Shown piece after piece: positions 26,906-36,994 of a stretch of DNA of 64,000 nucleotides (its first letter is position 1; each line of letters starts with the position of its first letter). The notes beneath the pieces were generated by a model. The model ran no database searches. It saw only the letters and a list, made by a program, of their open reading frames with translations, and was not told the origin of the DNA. The DNA lies in contig NZ_JAKRET010000006.1 of assembly GCF_022664395.1 (NCBI RefSeq), forward strand, positions 124,001 to 188,000, given 5' to 3'. This DNA comes from Sphingomonas lacusdianchii. Lineage in GTDB: Bacteria > Pseudomonadota > Alphaproteobacteria > Sphingomonadales > Sphingomonadaceae. Both the position numbers and the translations under genes were made by a program.

Positions 26906-28827
26906 TGGCGACCTCCCCCGCCTATACCCCCGACGCGCTGATCGCGGCGGATATTGACGCCTATCTGGCACAGCATCAGAACAAGTCGCTGCTCCGCTTC
27001 ATCACCTGCGGTTCGGTCGACGACGGCAAATCGACGCTGATCGGCCGGCTGCTCTATGATTCGAAGATGATCTTCGAGGATCAGTTGGCGGCACTGGAGA
27101 ACGATTCGAAGCGGGTCGGTACCCAGGGGCAGGAGATCGACTTCGCGCTGCTGGTCGACGGCCTCGCCGCCGAGCGCGAACAGGGCATCACCATCGACGT
27201 CGCCTATCGCTTCTTCGCGACCGAGAAGCGCAAGTTCATCGTCGCCGATACGCCCGGCCACGAACAATATACCCGCAACATGGTCACCGGCGCGTCGACC
27301 GCCGACCTGGCGGTGATCCTGATCGACGCGCGCAAGGGCGTGCTGACCCAGACGCGGCGGCACAGCTATCTCGCGCACTTGATCGGCATCCGTCACATCG
27401 TGCTGGCGGTGAACAAGATGGATTTGGTCGGCTATGATCGGGCGACCTTCGACCGCATCGTCGCCGATTATGCCGCCTTCGTCGAATCGATCGGCATCGC
27501 CGGCTTCACCGCGATCCCGCTATCGGGGTTCAAGGGCGACAATATTGCCGCCGCCTCCGTCAATACGCCGTGGTACACCGGCCCGGCGCTGATCGAGCAT
27601 CTCGAATCGGTCGAACTGGACAGCGAGGCGGCGGCCGCGCGGCCGTTCCGGCTGCCGGTGCAATGGGTCAACCGCCCCGATCTCGACTTCCGTGGCTTTG
27701 CCGGGCTGATCGCCAGCGGCACCATCCGTCCGGGCGATGCCGTCCGCGTGCTGCCGTCGGGCAGGACGTCGCGCGTCGCGCGCATCGTGTCGATGGACGG
27801 CGATCTGGAACAGGCGGTCGCCGGACAGTCGGTGACGCTGACGCTGACCGACGAGATCGACTGTTCGCGCGGCGACGTGATCGCCGCCGCCGACGCTCCG
27901 CCGCAGGTCGCCGATCAGTTCCGCGCGACGATCGTGTGGATGGACGGCGAACCGCTGCTCCCCGGTCGTGCCTATTGGCTGAAGACCGGTGCGGGCACCG
28001 TGTCGGCGACGGTCCAGCCGCCGCGCCATGCCATCGACGTCAACACGCTGGCGGAATTATCGGTCAAGACGCTGTCGCTCAACGATATCGGCGTCGCCGA
28101 CGTCTTCACCGATCGCGGCATCGCCTTCGAACCCTATGCCGACGATCGCGACCTTGGCGGGTTCATCCTCATCGATAAGATCACCAACGCCACCATCGCC
28201 GCCGGCATGATCGACTATTGCCTGCGCCGCAGCCAGAACGTCCATTGGCAGTCGATCGATATCACGCGCGAAGCCCATGCCGCGCAGAAGAACCAGTCCC
28301 CGCGCGTGCTATGGTTCACCGGCCTGTCGGGATCGGGCAAGTCGACCATTGCTAATCTGGTGGAGAAGAAACTTCACGCGTTGGGCAAGCACAGCTTCCT
28401 GCTCGATGGCGACAATGTCCGCCACGGATTGAACCGCGACCTGGGCTTCACCGATGCCGACCGGGTCGAGAATGTTCGCCGCGTCGGCGAGGTCGCCAGG
28501 CTGATGGCCGACGCCGGGCTGATCGTGCTGACCGCGTTCATCTCGCCCTTCCGCGCCGAGCGCGATCTGGCGCGATCGATGCTGCCGGCGGGCGAGTTCG
28601 TCGAGGTGTTCGTCGATACGCCTCTGGCGGTGGCCGAGGCGCGCGACGTGAAGGGGCTGTATGCCAAGGCGCGCAGCGGCAAGCTGGCCAATTTCACCGG
28701 CATCGACAGCCCGTACGAACCGCCGCTCGCGCCCGAAATCCGCGTCGACACCACGCAAGAGACGCCCGAGGCCGCGGCGGAACGAATCGTCGAACATATT
28801 CTCGGCATCTGGGCACCGATATTGTGA
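26905..28827 (+). CDS. cysNC: Fused sulfate adenylyltransferase GTPase/adenylylsulfate kinase
   Basis: Bifunctional enzyme for sulfate activation. The 640-residue protein has a CysN GTPase with P-loop GSVDDGKST (residues 36-44), [12 protein letters not shown] and NKMDL, followed by two beta-barrel domains. From about residue 470 it has a CysC APS kinase with P-loop [19 protein letters not shown] and the serine loop [10 protein letters not shown]. This fusion is common in alphaproteobacteria. The gene overlaps cysD by one base and cysQ by four. Confidence 0.97.
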   Translation: MATSPAYTPDALIAADIDAYLAQHQNKSLLRFITCGSVDDGKSTLIGRLLYDSKMIFEDQLAALENDSKRVGTQGQEIDFALLVDGLAAEREQGITIDVAYRFFATEKRKFIVADTPGHEQYTRNMVTGASTADLAVILIDARKGVLTQTRRHSYLAHLIGIRHIVLAVNKMDLVGYDRATFDRIVADYAAFVESIGIAGFTAIPLSGFKGDNIAAASVNTPWYTGPALIEHLESVELDSEAAAARPFRLPVQWVNRPDLDFRGFAGLIASGTIRPGDAVRVLPSGRTSRVARIVSMDGDLEQAVAGQSVTLTLTDEIDCSRGDVIAAADAPPQVADQFRATIVWMDGEPLLPGRAYWLKTGAGTVSATVQPPRHAIDVNTLAELSVKTLSLNDIGVADVFTDRGIAFEPYADDRDLGGFILIDKITNATIAAGMIDYCLRRSQNVHWQSIDITREAHAAQKNQSPRVLWFTGLSGSGKSTIANLVEKKLHALGKHSFLLDGDNVRHGLNRDLGFTDADRVENVRRVGEVARLMADAGLIVLTAFISPFRAERDLARSMLPAGEFVEVFVDTPLAVAEARDVKGLYAKARSGKLANFTGIDSPYEPPLAPEIRVDTTQETPEAAAERIVEHILGIWAPIL

Positions 28828-29567
28828 CCGACGACGCACTGCTCGCTACCGCGATCGCCGCCGAGGCGGGCAAGCTGCTGCTCGCCATTCGCGCGGAGGG
28901 TCGGGAAACCGGCAAGGCATTGGGCGACCGGGGGGATCGCGAAGCGAATGCCCTGATCCTCGACCGGCTGCGCGCCGCCCGCCCCGATGCCTTCGTGCTG
29001 TCGGAGGAGTCGGCCGACGACAAGGCGCGCTGTGCCGCCGCGCAGACGTGGATCGTCGATCCGCTCGATGGGACGCGCGAATATGCCGAGGGGCGCGACG
29101 ACTGGGCGGTGCATGTCGCGCTGGCCGTCGGTGGCCGGGCCGAAGCGGGCGCGGTCGCCCTGCCATCGCTCGGCATCACCCTGTCGAGCAGTCCGGCGCC
29201 GGTCGTTCCCGCCCGCCCGGCGCGCGCCCGCATGGTCGTGAGCCGCACCCGCCCCGCGCCACAGGCGCTGGCGGTGGCGGAGGCGATCGACGCCGAACTC
29301 ATCCCGATGGGGTCGGCCGGCGCCAAGGCGATGGCGGTGGTCCGCGGCGAAGCGGACATCTATCTACACGCGGGCGGGCAATATGAATGGGATAGCTGCG
29401 CCCCCGTCGCCGTCGCGCTGGCCGCCGGGTTGCATGCGTCCCGGATCGACGGGTCGCCCCTCTATTACAACTGCATGGATACCTGGCTGCCCGATCTGCT
29501 GATCTGTCGGCGCGACGATGCGGCACGGATCCTGCCGATCATCGCCGGTCTAGCGAGCGGCGGGTAG
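28824..29567 (+). CDS. cysQ: 3'(2'),5'-bisphosphate nucleotidase
   Basis: Removes the 3' phosphate of PAP, the by-product of sulfate assimilation. The 247-residue inositol-monophosphatase-fold protein has metal motifs EESADD (about 57), [12 protein letters not shown] (about 77) and the C-terminal YEWDSCAP (about 192), the WDxxA variant. A GTG start overlaps the cysNC stop by four bases, indicating coupling. The convergent kinase gene ends inside its last 18 bases. Confidence 0.92.
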   Translation: MTDDALLATAIAAEAGKLLLAIRAEGRETGKALGDRGDREANALILDRLRAARPDAFVLSEESADDKARCAAAQTWIVDPLDGTREYAEGRDDWAVHVALAVGGRAEAGAVALPSLGITLSSSPAPVVPARPARARMVVSRTRPAPQALAVAEAIDAELIPMGSAGAKAMAVVRGEADIYLHAGGQYEWDSCAPVAVALAAGLHASRIDGSPLYYNCMDTWLPDLLICRRDDAARILPIIAGLASGG

Positions 29568-30599
29568 CGTCAGGATCGCACGCGCGCCGCGGCCCGGCCC
29601 GTCGCTTTCGAGGCGGAGATGACCACCCATCGCCGCCACCGCGTTCGCACACCAGTGCAGGCCGAGGCCGCCCGAACGGTGAACCCGCGTCGAATAGCCA
29701 CGCTGGAACAGGCGCGCGGCGGCCTCGGTGGCAAATCCTTCGCCGTCATCGGTGACGACCATCGTCACCCCACCCGGTTCGCCCAGCAAAGTGACGTCGA
29801 CCTGCCCGGCCGCGCCCGCCTGTGCCGCGATCGCCTCGGCCGCGTTGCGGAACAGGTTGCCGATCACCTGGCTCAAGATCACCCGGTTTGCCGAAACCCA
29901 ACAAGGTCGCGCCGGAAAGGCAAAGGCAATCGACCGGTCGCCGCCATAGCGGGCGATGGCGGCGTTGCGCGCGATCAGGTCGGTCACGTCGCAACGTTCG
30001 CATACCGGTCCTTCCCCCACCGGTGAATCGCCGACGATGTCGAGTACGTTGGCGAGGGCGCTGCGCCCGGTTTCGAACTGTGCCATCCGCTCGACCCGTG
30101 CCCGGGCAACCGCGTCGACTGCGGCAAGCACGAATTCGACCAGCTTCGCGCGGCGATCGGGCGGCAGGTCGTCGCGCCCGAGCTCGGTGACCGCCCGCTC
30201 GATCAAGCCACGTTCGGCGACGGCCGGCTGGGCTAGGCTGTGCGACAGAATCGCGCTGATCGGCGACAACCCGTTGCGGATATTGTGCGCCATCGCCGTG
30301 CGGCTCTCTGCCCGGCCGAGGTCGAACGCCCGAAGTTCCAGCTGCCCGGTGCGATCCCGCAACCGGCCGAACATCCGGTTCAATGCGGTGGCGAGAGCCG
30401 CGACCCTGTCGCGGTTAGGTCCGGCATCGAGCAGGGCGACCTTGCCGGTGTCGGCGATCGCCGCCACCTGCCGCTCGATCCGCGCCAGTCGCCGGGCGGT
30501 CCGGCGATCGCGGGCATGGGCCATCGCCGCCAGCACCATCGGGCCGCCGGCAAGTGCGGCCAGGCCCAATCGCCGAACCACCGACGATCGCGCAGTCAC
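29550..30599 (-). CDS. Sensor histidine kinase
   Basis: A 349-residue kinase with one N-terminal membrane segment (LGLAALAGGPMVLAAMAHA) and a linker rich in Arg. The H-box is AMAHNIRNGLSPISAI near residue 100, with a Gly where Pro is usual (RNPL). The ATPase has NLFRNAAEAI, DDGEGF and GGLGLHWCANAVAAMGG, an NtrB-like arrangement. The GTG start at 30599 sits in the stop of the upstream REC-GGDEF-EAL gene (GTGA), so the two are coupled. Its end overlaps the convergent cysQ by 18 bases. The stimulus is unknown. Confidence 0.82.
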   Translation of the reverse strand: MTARSSVVRRLGLAALAGGPMVLAAMAHARDRRTARRLARIERQVAAIADTGKVALLDAGPNRDRVAALATALNRMFGRLRDRTGQLELRAFDLGRAESRTAMAHNIRNGLSPISAILSHSLAQPAVAERGLIERAVTELGRDDLPPDRRAKLVEFVLAAVDAVARARVERMAQFETGRSALANVLDIVGDSPVGEGPVCERCDVTDLIARNAAIARYGGDRSIAFAFPARPCWVSANRVILSQVIGNLFRNAAEAIAAQAGAAGQVDVTLLGEPGGVTMVVTDDGEGFATEAAARLFQRGYSTRVHRSGGLGLHWCANAVAAMGGHLRLESDGPGRGARAILTLPAAR

Positions 30600-32470
30600 C
30601 GGTTCGCCGACAACCGGCGGCGGTCGAGGCCGTCGGTCGCCAGCGCTGTCGCAGCGGCCCCATCGAGCGGACGGGCGAAATGATGGCCCTGCAGATGCGA
30701 ACAGCCGGCGACGCGCAGCGCCTGCACCTGTGCCTCGGTCTCGACCCCCTCGGCCACCACTTCCAGCCGCAGCGCACGGGCGAGGTGGATGATCGAATGG
30801 ACGATCGCCACGCTCTCGCGCTCGCGCCCCATGCCGTCGATGAAGCTGCGGTCGATCTTCAGACAGTCGAGCGCGAACTTGCGGATATTGTAGAGCGACG
30901 AATAGCCGGTCCCGAAATCGTCGAGCGCGATGCGGAACCCCCGTTCGCGCAGCTCGAGCAGCGTGGCGGCGGCGCGTTCGGCATTGTCGAAGATCGCGGT
31001 CTCGGTAATCTCGATCTGCAACCGGTCGGGCGCGATACCCGCACGTCGTACGCGATCGACCAGATACGGCGCGAAGTTCGGCCGGCGGAACTGGCGCGGG
31101 GAGACGTTCACCGACACATATTGTCCCGGCAGGCGCGGCAGGATGGCCAACACCTCGTCCAGCACCCAGTCGCCCAGTTCGTGGATCAGGTTCGATTCCT
31201 CGGCCACGGCGACGAACATCGCCGGGCTGACGTCGCGATAATCGGGCGTATTCCATCGCAACAGCGCCTCGAACGCGACGATGTCCAGCGTGTCGCGGGC
31301 AATGATCGGCTGGTACAGCAGCGCCATCTCGCCTTGCGCGATCGCCCTGGTCAGCCCCTGTTCGATTCCGCGCCGGAAACGGATCGATTCGTCCATGCTG
31401 TCGTCGAACCGGCGCACGACACCGCGCCCGGCCCGCTTGGCCTCGTTCAGCGCAAGGTCGGCGCGGCGCATCACGTCGACCGGATCGCGCCCGCCCTCGC
31501 CGTCCGCCAACACCATTCCGACCGACGCGGCCCCGCGCACCGGATGGCCGAACACCAGCAGATCGGTCGAACAGGCACGGACTAGCCGCTCGCATCGCTC
31601 CATCGCATCGGCTTCGTCGGCGACGCGCAACAGGACGCCGAATTCGTCGCCGCCCAGCCGCGCGACGAAGCCGTCGTCACCAACCTGTTCGATCAGGATC
31701 GCGCAGACGATGCGGATCAGTTCGTCCCCGACCAAGTGACCGAGCGTGTCGTTGATGAGCTTGAACCGGTCGAGATCGATCATCGCCATCGCGAACCGGT
31801 CGGTCCCGCGCAGCCTGTCGGTCAGGACACGCAGAAACGCCAGCCGGTTGGGCGCATCGGTCAGCGGATCGTGATTGGCGAGATGGATGGCCTTGCTCTC
31901 GTTCGCCGCCAGTTCGCGCGCCTGTTCCTCCAGTTCGGCGACCTTCGCCGCCAGCGCCGCGCGGGTCACCGCCAGTTCGCGATCCGCGAGCCAACGATGG
32001 GACAGCGCCAGGGCGGTCTGCTGCACCTCTTCGGCGGTCAGCGGCTTGGCGAGATAGAAGATGCGGTCGGGCGGCCCGGCATCGCGAGCGATTTCCGCGG
32101 CCGCGACGTCCGAATATCCGGTGACGATCACGATCTGCAAATCGGGGTCGAGCGCGCGGATCCGCGCCGCCGTCTCGCGCCCGTCCATGCCGGGCGGCAT
32201 GCGGATATCGATGAGGGCGACGGCAAAGCGGGTGTCGTCGCGCACGCTGTCGGCGACGGCGGCAACCGCATCCGCCCCCTGATGCACATGCGTCGGGATC
32301 AGGCGCAGAGGTTGCGGGTCGCGCGCGCCGACATCGGCGAACAGATCGGCGGCGAGACCCGCCAGCGCGCCGGCATCGTCGGCGATGCGCAGCGACAGGC
32401 GATAGGATTCATGGACCGCGGCGTCATCGTCGACGATCAATATGCGCGCCGATGATCGTTCGTCGTCCAT
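30596..32470 (-). CDS. REC-GGDEF-EAL c-di-GMP signalling protein
   Basis: A 624-residue response regulator for c-di-GMP. The receiver at about 1-160 has DDD (ILIVDDD) and the phospho-Asp in ALIDIRMPPGMDG. It carries an insertion of about 30 residues after the first helix compared with CheY. A short coiled segment precedes GGDEF (about 190-360), with intact RLGGDEFG and no RxxD inhibitory site. The EAL domain (from about 370) is intact: FEALLRW, EITETA, ALDDFGTG, LKIDRSF, AEGVET and QGHHFARP. I chose ATG 32470 (MDDERSS); ATG 32518 is possible. The next gene, a kinase, overlaps its stop by four bases. Confidence 0.9.
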   Translation of the reverse strand: MDDERSSARILIVDDDAAVHESYRLSLRIADDAGALAGLAADLFADVGARDPQPLRLIPTHVHQGADAVAAVADSVRDDTRFAVALIDIRMPPGMDGRETAARIRALDPDLQIVIVTGYSDVAAAEIARDAGPPDRIFYLAKPLTAEEVQQTALALSHRWLADRELAVTRAALAAKVAELEEQARELAANESKAIHLANHDPLTDAPNRLAFLRVLTDRLRGTDRFAMAMIDLDRFKLINDTLGHLVGDELIRIVCAILIEQVGDDGFVARLGGDEFGVLLRVADEADAMERCERLVRACSTDLLVFGHPVRGAASVGMVLADGEGGRDPVDVMRRADLALNEAKRAGRGVVRRFDDSMDESIRFRRGIEQGLTRAIAQGEMALLYQPIIARDTLDIVAFEALLRWNTPDYRDVSPAMFVAVAEESNLIHELGDWVLDEVLAILPRLPGQYVSVNVSPRQFRRPNFAPYLVDRVRRAGIAPDRLQIEITETAIFDNAERAAATLLELRERGFRIALDDFGTGYSSLYNIRKFALDCLKIDRSFIDGMGRERESVAIVHSIIHLARALRLEVVAEGVETEAQVQALRVAGCSHLQGHHFARPLDGAAATALATDGLDRRRLSANR

Positions 32471-32631
32471 GGTCGCGGTACCGCTGCTCAAAAGGGCGGT
32501 CTTCGGACCGCGTGCCAATCGGGTCAGCGCGTCGCATCCATTTTCGATCCAGGTTACCGGTCGCTTAACCCTCTTTTTGCTGCACCGCGTCGCATCTGGT
32601 CACTGCGACCGGTACCTGTCAGAAGCACGCC

Positions 32632-33594
32632 ATGGGCGCGCATCACCATGGCCATGGCCACGATCAACACTCGCACGGACATCCCGGGCACGGGCATCAC
32701 GGGCACGGGCATCATGGCCACAGCCATGCTCCCGCCGATTTCGGTCGTGCCTTCGCGATCGGGACGCTGCTCAACATCGGCTTCGTCCTGATCGAAGGGG
32801 CAGCGGGCTTCTGGTATGATTCGATGGCGTTGCTGGCCGATGCCGGCCACAATCTGTCGGACGTGCTGGGCCTGCTGATCGCATGGGGCGGGGTGGAACT
32901 GGCCAAGCGCCCGGCGTCGAAGCGTTTTACCTATGGGCTGGGCGCGTCGACGATCCTTGCCGCGCTCGCCAATGCGCTGGTGCTGCTGATCGCGGTCGGT
33001 GCGATCCTGCTGGAAACGATCCAGCGACTGGGATCGCCGCGTCCGATTGACGGTCTGCCGGTGATATGGGTCGCGCTCGCCGGGATCGTCGTCAACCTCG
33101 CCACCGCCTTGCTGTTCGCGCGCGGGCGGCATGGCGACGTCAATATCCGCGGCGCCTATCTGCACATGGCCGCCGATGCGGCGGTGTCGGCCGGGGTGGT
33201 GATCGCCGGCTTCGCCATATTGTGGACCGGTGCTGGCTGGATCGATCCGGTCGTCAGCCTGATCGTCGTCGCGATCATCCTGATCGGGACATGGAGCCTG
33301 CTCAGCGAATCGCTGCTGCTGGCGCTACAGGCGGTGCCGCGCGGGATCGATGCGGTCGCGGTCGAAGCGATGCTGGCCGGCCTGCCCGGCGTGGCGCGGG
33401 TCCATGACCTGCATATCTGGCCGATGAGCACGACCGAAACCGCGCTGACCGCGCATCTGGTGGTCCCCGACGGCCATCCCGGTGACGGCTTTCTGGTCGA
33501 GCTGTCGGAGGAACTGGAGCATCATTTCGGCATCGGCCATGCGACGGTACAGATCGAGACCGGCGACGATTGCGGGCTGACCCACGCGCATTGA
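32632..33594 (+). CDS. Cation diffusion facilitator (Zn/Co/Cd exporter)
   Basis: A 320-residue CDF antiporter of the inner membrane, close to the CzcD/ZitB group. A His-rich N-terminus of about 35 residues (HHHGHGHDQHSHGH and similar) likely collects metal. Six membrane segments follow, and the HxxxD sites are DAGHNLSD near residue 78 and HMAADA near residue 183. The C-terminal cytoplasmic domain contains HDLHIWPMS and the usual CDF end. It is divergent from the REC-GGDEF-EAL gene and followed by repeats. Confidence 0.92.
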   Translation: MGAHHHGHGHDQHSHGHPGHGHHGHGHHGHSHAPADFGRAFAIGTLLNIGFVLIEGAAGFWYDSMALLADAGHNLSDVLGLLIAWGGVELAKRPASKRFTYGLGASTILAALANALVLLIAVGAILLETIQRLGSPRPIDGLPVIWVALAGIVVNLATALLFARGRHGDVNIRGAYLHMAADAAVSAGVVIAGFAILWTGAGWIDPVVSLIVVAIILIGTWSLLSESLLLALQAVPRGIDAVAVEAMLAGLPGVARVHDLHIWPMSTTETALTAHLVVPDGHPGDGFLVELSEELEHHFGIGHATVQIETGDDCGLTHAH

Positions 33595-33677
33595 GGGGAA
33601 GGTCCCGTCGCAGCTGAGCGTATCCGCGCGCGGGCGAGGCCTTTGCGGAAGCTGGACCGTCAATCCCATCTCCGTCT

Positions 33678-33870
33678 TACCCCGGCGGAGGCCGGGGTCC
33701 AGTTGGAAAGGCTTTTCAGCAAGTTGCGAACGTTACCCAACTGGGCCCCGGCCTTCGCCGGGGCACGAAAAAGGAAGTTTCGCATAGGTCTCGCGCGGAC
33801 GGGGATCCGGGGTCATCGAACGCAACGTTGGCACGCTCGGCTCTGGATCCCCGCCTGCGCCGGGATATGG
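33678..33870. repeat. Palindromic repeats, family A, two adjacent units
   Basis: Unit 1 (33678-33765) has arms TACCCCGGCGGAGGCCGGGGTCC... and ...GGGCCCCGGCCTTCGCCGGGGCA, closely matching the element at 849-940. Unit 2 is a smaller inverted repeat, CGGGGATCC (33800-33808) with GGATCCCCG (33845-33853). Both fill the gap between the convergent CDF and aldose epimerase genes. Confidence 0.7.
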
Positions 33871-33886
33871 CTTCAACTGAAGTCGG

Positions 33887-35026
33887 TCAGCGCACCACCG
33901 ATACCCGATAGACCATCCGGTGATGATACGGCTTGCCCGGTTCGACCCGCGCCGATCCGAACGCCGGCTGGTTCGGCGTATCGGGGAATTTCTGCGGTTC
34001 GAGCGCAATGCCGTCGCCCATGCGATAGACATGGCGGTTCTTGCCGATCAGCGTGCCGTCGATGAAATTGCCCGAATAGAATTGCACGCCGGGTTCGGTG
34101 GTCAGCACTTCGAGCACGCGGCCCGATGCCGGGTCTTCGAGGCGCGCGGCCAGCTTCGGCTCCTTGGTCATGCCGGCGTCGAGCACGAAATTATGGTCGT
34201 ATCCACGCCCGGCAATGATCTGCGGATCGCGCCCGTCGCGGACGTCCTGCCCGACGATCCGCCCGCGGGTGAAATCGAACACCGTGCCGGCGACCGGGCG
34301 ACGCTCGCCGGTCGGGATCAGCGCATCGTTGACCGGCGTGTAGCGGCTGGCGGGGATAGTCAGCTTATGGGTCATCGTACCCAGCGTGCTGCCCTCGCCG
34401 CCCATGTCGAACAGCGCATGGTTGGTCAGGTTGACGATGGTCGGCGCGTCGCTCTTCGCATCGAAATCGATGGTCAGCGCGCCCTTGTCGTCGAGCGCAT
34501 AGGTGACAGTCACGTCGAGCGTACCCGGGTAACCCTGATCGCCATTCGGGCTGTTGAGCGTCATCGTCACCGACGCGCTCGGGCCGTCCTTGACCGACAC
34601 GATCCGCCACACGCGCTTGTCGAAGCCGACCGTGCCGCCGTGCAGCGAATTGGCCTTGTCGTTCTGCGTCAGCTGATAGGCCTTGCCGTCGAGCGTGAAC
34701 TTGCCGCCGGCGATACGGTTGGCATAGCGGCCGATCGTCTGACCCCAGTAATTGGGGGCGGTGACGTAGCTGGCGGCATCGTCATAGCCGAGCGTGATGT
34801 CGGCGACCTTGCCCTTGCGGTCGGGGGCGTTGAACGCTTGCAGGGTGGCGCCGAGCGTCATGATCTTCGCGCTGACGCCGTTGCTGCCGGTCAGCGTCAC
34901 CATCTCGACCGCCGTGCCGTCGGGCAGCTTGCCGAAGCTCGACCGCTTGGCGGTGGCTGCGTTGGCCGCACCGCCACACAAACTCGTTGCGATGGCCAAT
35001 GTGCTGACCAGAAACGCCTTTTTCAT
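33887..35026 (-). CDS. Exported aldose 1-epimerase (galactose mutarotase family)
   Basis: Interconverts alpha and beta anomers of aldoses such as glucose or galactose. The 379-residue protein starts with a signal peptide (MKKAFLVSTLAIATSLCGGAANA), so it acts in the periplasm. Family features are IGRYANRIAGG near residue 99, the His in NSLHGG, the catalytic His in NLTNHALF (NHxYF is usual), GYDHNFVLD and the Glu in GIALEPQKFPD. ATG 35026 has GGGAGG six bases upstream. It is 107 bp after murA in the same direction, without an evident functional link. Confidence 0.9.
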   Translation of the reverse strand: MKKAFLVSTLAIATSLCGGAANAATAKRSSFGKLPDGTAVEMVTLTGSNGVSAKIMTLGATLQAFNAPDRKGKVADITLGYDDAASYVTAPNYWGQTIGRYANRIAGGKFTLDGKAYQLTQNDKANSLHGGTVGFDKRVWRIVSVKDGPSASVTMTLNSPNGDQGYPGTLDVTVTYALDDKGALTIDFDAKSDAPTIVNLTNHALFDMGGEGSTLGTMTHKLTIPASRYTPVNDALIPTGERRPVAGTVFDFTRGRIVGQDVRDGRDPQIIAGRGYDHNFVLDAGMTKEPKLAARLEDPASGRVLEVLTTEPGVQFYSGNFIDGTLIGKNRHVYRMGDGIALEPQKFPDTPNQPAFGSARVEPGKPYHHRMVYRVSVVR

Positions 35027-35132
35027 CGTCACCCTCCCAATGCCGCCGGCGGGCGTTCGCGCCGCGTCCGGTTCGTCGGGAGGGGTATAGTCAGACAATA
35101 AGCGCTTGTTCAAGCGGCGAGCGGCGCAAAGC

Positions 35133-36416
35133 TCAACCGTCGCCCAGCCGTTCGATATCGGCCCCGACCGCCTGCAGCTTTTCCTCCAGCCGTTCATAGC
35201 CGCGGTCGAGGTGATAGACGCGGCTGACGGACGTCTCTCCCTCTGCCGCCAATCCGGCGATGATGAGGCTCATCGATGCGCGCAGGTCGGTCGCCATCAC
35301 CGGCGCGCCGACCAGGCCGGCGACACCACGCACCACCGCCGAACGGCCGGTGACGGTGATGTCCGCGCCCATCCGCGCCAGTTCGGGGACGTGCATGTAG
35401 CGGTTTTCGAAGATCGTCTCGGTCAGCACACTCGCGCCGTCGGCACGGGTCAGCAGCGCCATGAACTGCGCCTGCATGTCGGTGGCGAAGCCCGGATAGG
35501 GCGCGGTCGACAGGTTGACGGGGCGGATGTCGCCACCCGCCTCGACGAACAGCGAAGTCGCTTCCTCACGCACCGCGACGCCGGCCTCGACCAGCGCGTC
35601 GATCGTCGCGCGCATGTCGGAGGGTACGACATTGGCCAATTCGACCGCGCCGCCGGTGATCGCCGCGGCACAGGCATAGCTGCCCGCCTCGATCCGGTCG
35701 GGCATCACCGCATAGGTCGCGCCGTGCAGCTTCTCGCGGCCCTCGATGGTCAGCGTGTCGCTGCCGATGCCGTCGATGCTGGCGCCCATCGCGACGAGGC
35801 AGCGGCACAGGTCGACGATCTCCGGCTCGCGCGCGGCGTTTTCGAGGACGCTGGTCCCCTTGGCCAGCACCGCCGCCATCACCGCATTCTCGGTCGCGCC
35901 GACCGAGACGACCGGGAAGCGATAGCGCCCGCCGGGCAAGCGTCCGCCGGGCGCAGTCGCCTTTACATAGCCCGCCGCCAGCTCGATCTCGGCGCCCAGC
36001 GCTTCGAGCGCCTTCAGGTGCAGGTCGATCGGGCGGTTGCCGATCGCGCAGCCGCCGGGCAGCGACACCGTCGCCTCGCCCGCACGTGCGACCAGCGGGC
36101 CGAGCACGAGGATCGACGCGCGCATCTTACGGACGATGTCATAGGGTGCGACCGTTGAGGTCAGCCGCTGGCCGCGCATCGTCATCACCCGGCCGAATTC
36201 GCTCGGGTGCGAACCCTCGACCGTGGTCGACACGCCGAACTGGTTGAGCAGGTGGCCGAAACTGTCGACGTCCGCCAGGCGTGGCAGGTTGCGCAGCGTC
36301 AGCGGCTCTTCAGTCAGCAGCGCACAGGGCAGCAGGGTAAGCGCGGCGTTCTTCGCGCCAGAAATGACGATGCGGCCGGACAGGCGATTGCCGCCGCGAA
36401 TGACGATACGATCCAT
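35133..36416 (-). CDS. murA: UDP-N-acetylglucosamine 1-carboxyvinyltransferase
   Basis: First committed step of peptidoglycan synthesis. It transfers enolpyruvate from PEP to UDP-GlcNAc and is the target of fosfomycin. The 427-residue product has the family length. It has the catalytic loop with Cys-123 in [11 protein letters not shown] (the fosfomycin-sensitive form), Lys-22 in [27 protein letters not shown] near residue 235 and [17 protein letters not shown] near residue 370. It is followed by the aldose epimerase gene and preceded by a family B repeat. Confidence 0.97.
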   Translation of the reverse strand: MDRIVIRGGNRLSGRIVISGAKNAALTLLPCALLTEEPLTLRNLPRLADVDSFGHLLNQFGVSTTVEGSHPSEFGRVMTMRGQRLTSTVAPYDIVRKMRASILVLGPLVARAGEATVSLPGGCAIGNRPIDLHLKALEALGAEIELAAGYVKATAPGGRLPGGRYRFPVVSVGATENAVMAAVLAKGTSVLENAAREPEIVDLCRCLVAMGASIDGIGSDTLTIEGREKLHGATYAVMPDRIEAGSYACAAAITGGAVELANVVPSDMRATIDALVEAGVAVREEATSLFVEAGGDIRPVNLSTAPYPGFATDMQAQFMALLTRADGASVLTETIFENRYMHVPELARMGADITVTGRSAVVRGVAGLVGAPVMATDLRASMSLIIAGLAAEGETSVSRVYHLDRGYERLEEKLQAVGADIERLGDG

Positions 36417-36464
36417 GGGGCAGCTTCTAGTGGGTACGCGGGGGTGTGCAAGAGGTGCACGTCA

Positions 36465-36604
36465 ATCCTCCCCGTTCACGGGGAGGGGGACCGTCGCCGA
36501 AGGCGATGGTGGAGGGGGATCGCCGCAAACGCTACGGTTCCGACTGCGGCCCTCCCCCTCCACCAGCCTGCGGCTGGTCCCCCCCCCACCCTGTAGTGGG
36601 GATC
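36465..36604. repeat. Palindromic repeat, family B (CTCCCC...GGGGGA type)
   Basis: Starts with TCCTCCCCGTTCACGGGGAG, itself a small hairpin, and ends with an inverted GTAGTGGGGA-type hairpin. Between lie GGGGGACCGTCGCCGAAGGCGATGGTGGAGGGGG and its inverted form CCTCCCCCTCCACCAGCCTGCGGCTGG. The same architecture appears twice in tandem at 45381-45661. It occupies the gap between the divergent murA and the small membrane protein gene. Confidence 0.8.
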
Positions 36605-36658
36605 GTTGTTGCGCTTCAGGCTTTCCCAAACCATGTTCGACGCAGCCAGAAGAACGCC

Positions 36659-36988
36659 ATGACCCATATTGCCATCATGATCGTGACGCTCGCGATACTG
36701 GTCGTCATGTCGGTCCGCTACGACCAGCGACGTCGCCGGGTTGCACGCTTACCGATGCAATGGTCGCTGTCGGGCCAGGTCAACTGGACCGCACCCCGTC
36801 GGCTGGCGCTTGCCGTCACGCCCGTCCTCGCCGCCATCGTCCTGACCGTGATGACCACGTCTAGCCTTATCGCGCCGCGCGGGGGACAGGATCCCCTGCC
36901 AATCCTGCTGCTGGGATCACTGCTGTTCGTCGTCGCCCATGCCTTGCATCTCTATCTGAGCGACCGGACGCTCGACCGCGCGGGCTGA
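36659..36988 (+). CDS. Small membrane protein of unknown function
   Basis: A 109-residue protein with three hydrophobic segments: one at the N-terminus (MTHIAIMIVTLAILVVMSV), one near residues 48-66 and one near 80-98. Basic residues (YDQRRRRVARL) follow the first. There is no recognised motif. The start is ATG 36659; the ribosome site is weak (CCAGAAGAA). It is convergent with clpS, with only six bases between the stops. I assign no function. Confidence 0.6.
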   Translation: MTHIAIMIVTLAILVVMSVRYDQRRRRVARLPMQWSLSGQVNWTAPRRLALAVTPVLAAIVLTVMTTSSLIAPRGGQDPLPILLLGSLLFVVAHALHLYLSDRTLDRAG

Positions 36989-36994
36989 CGACGG

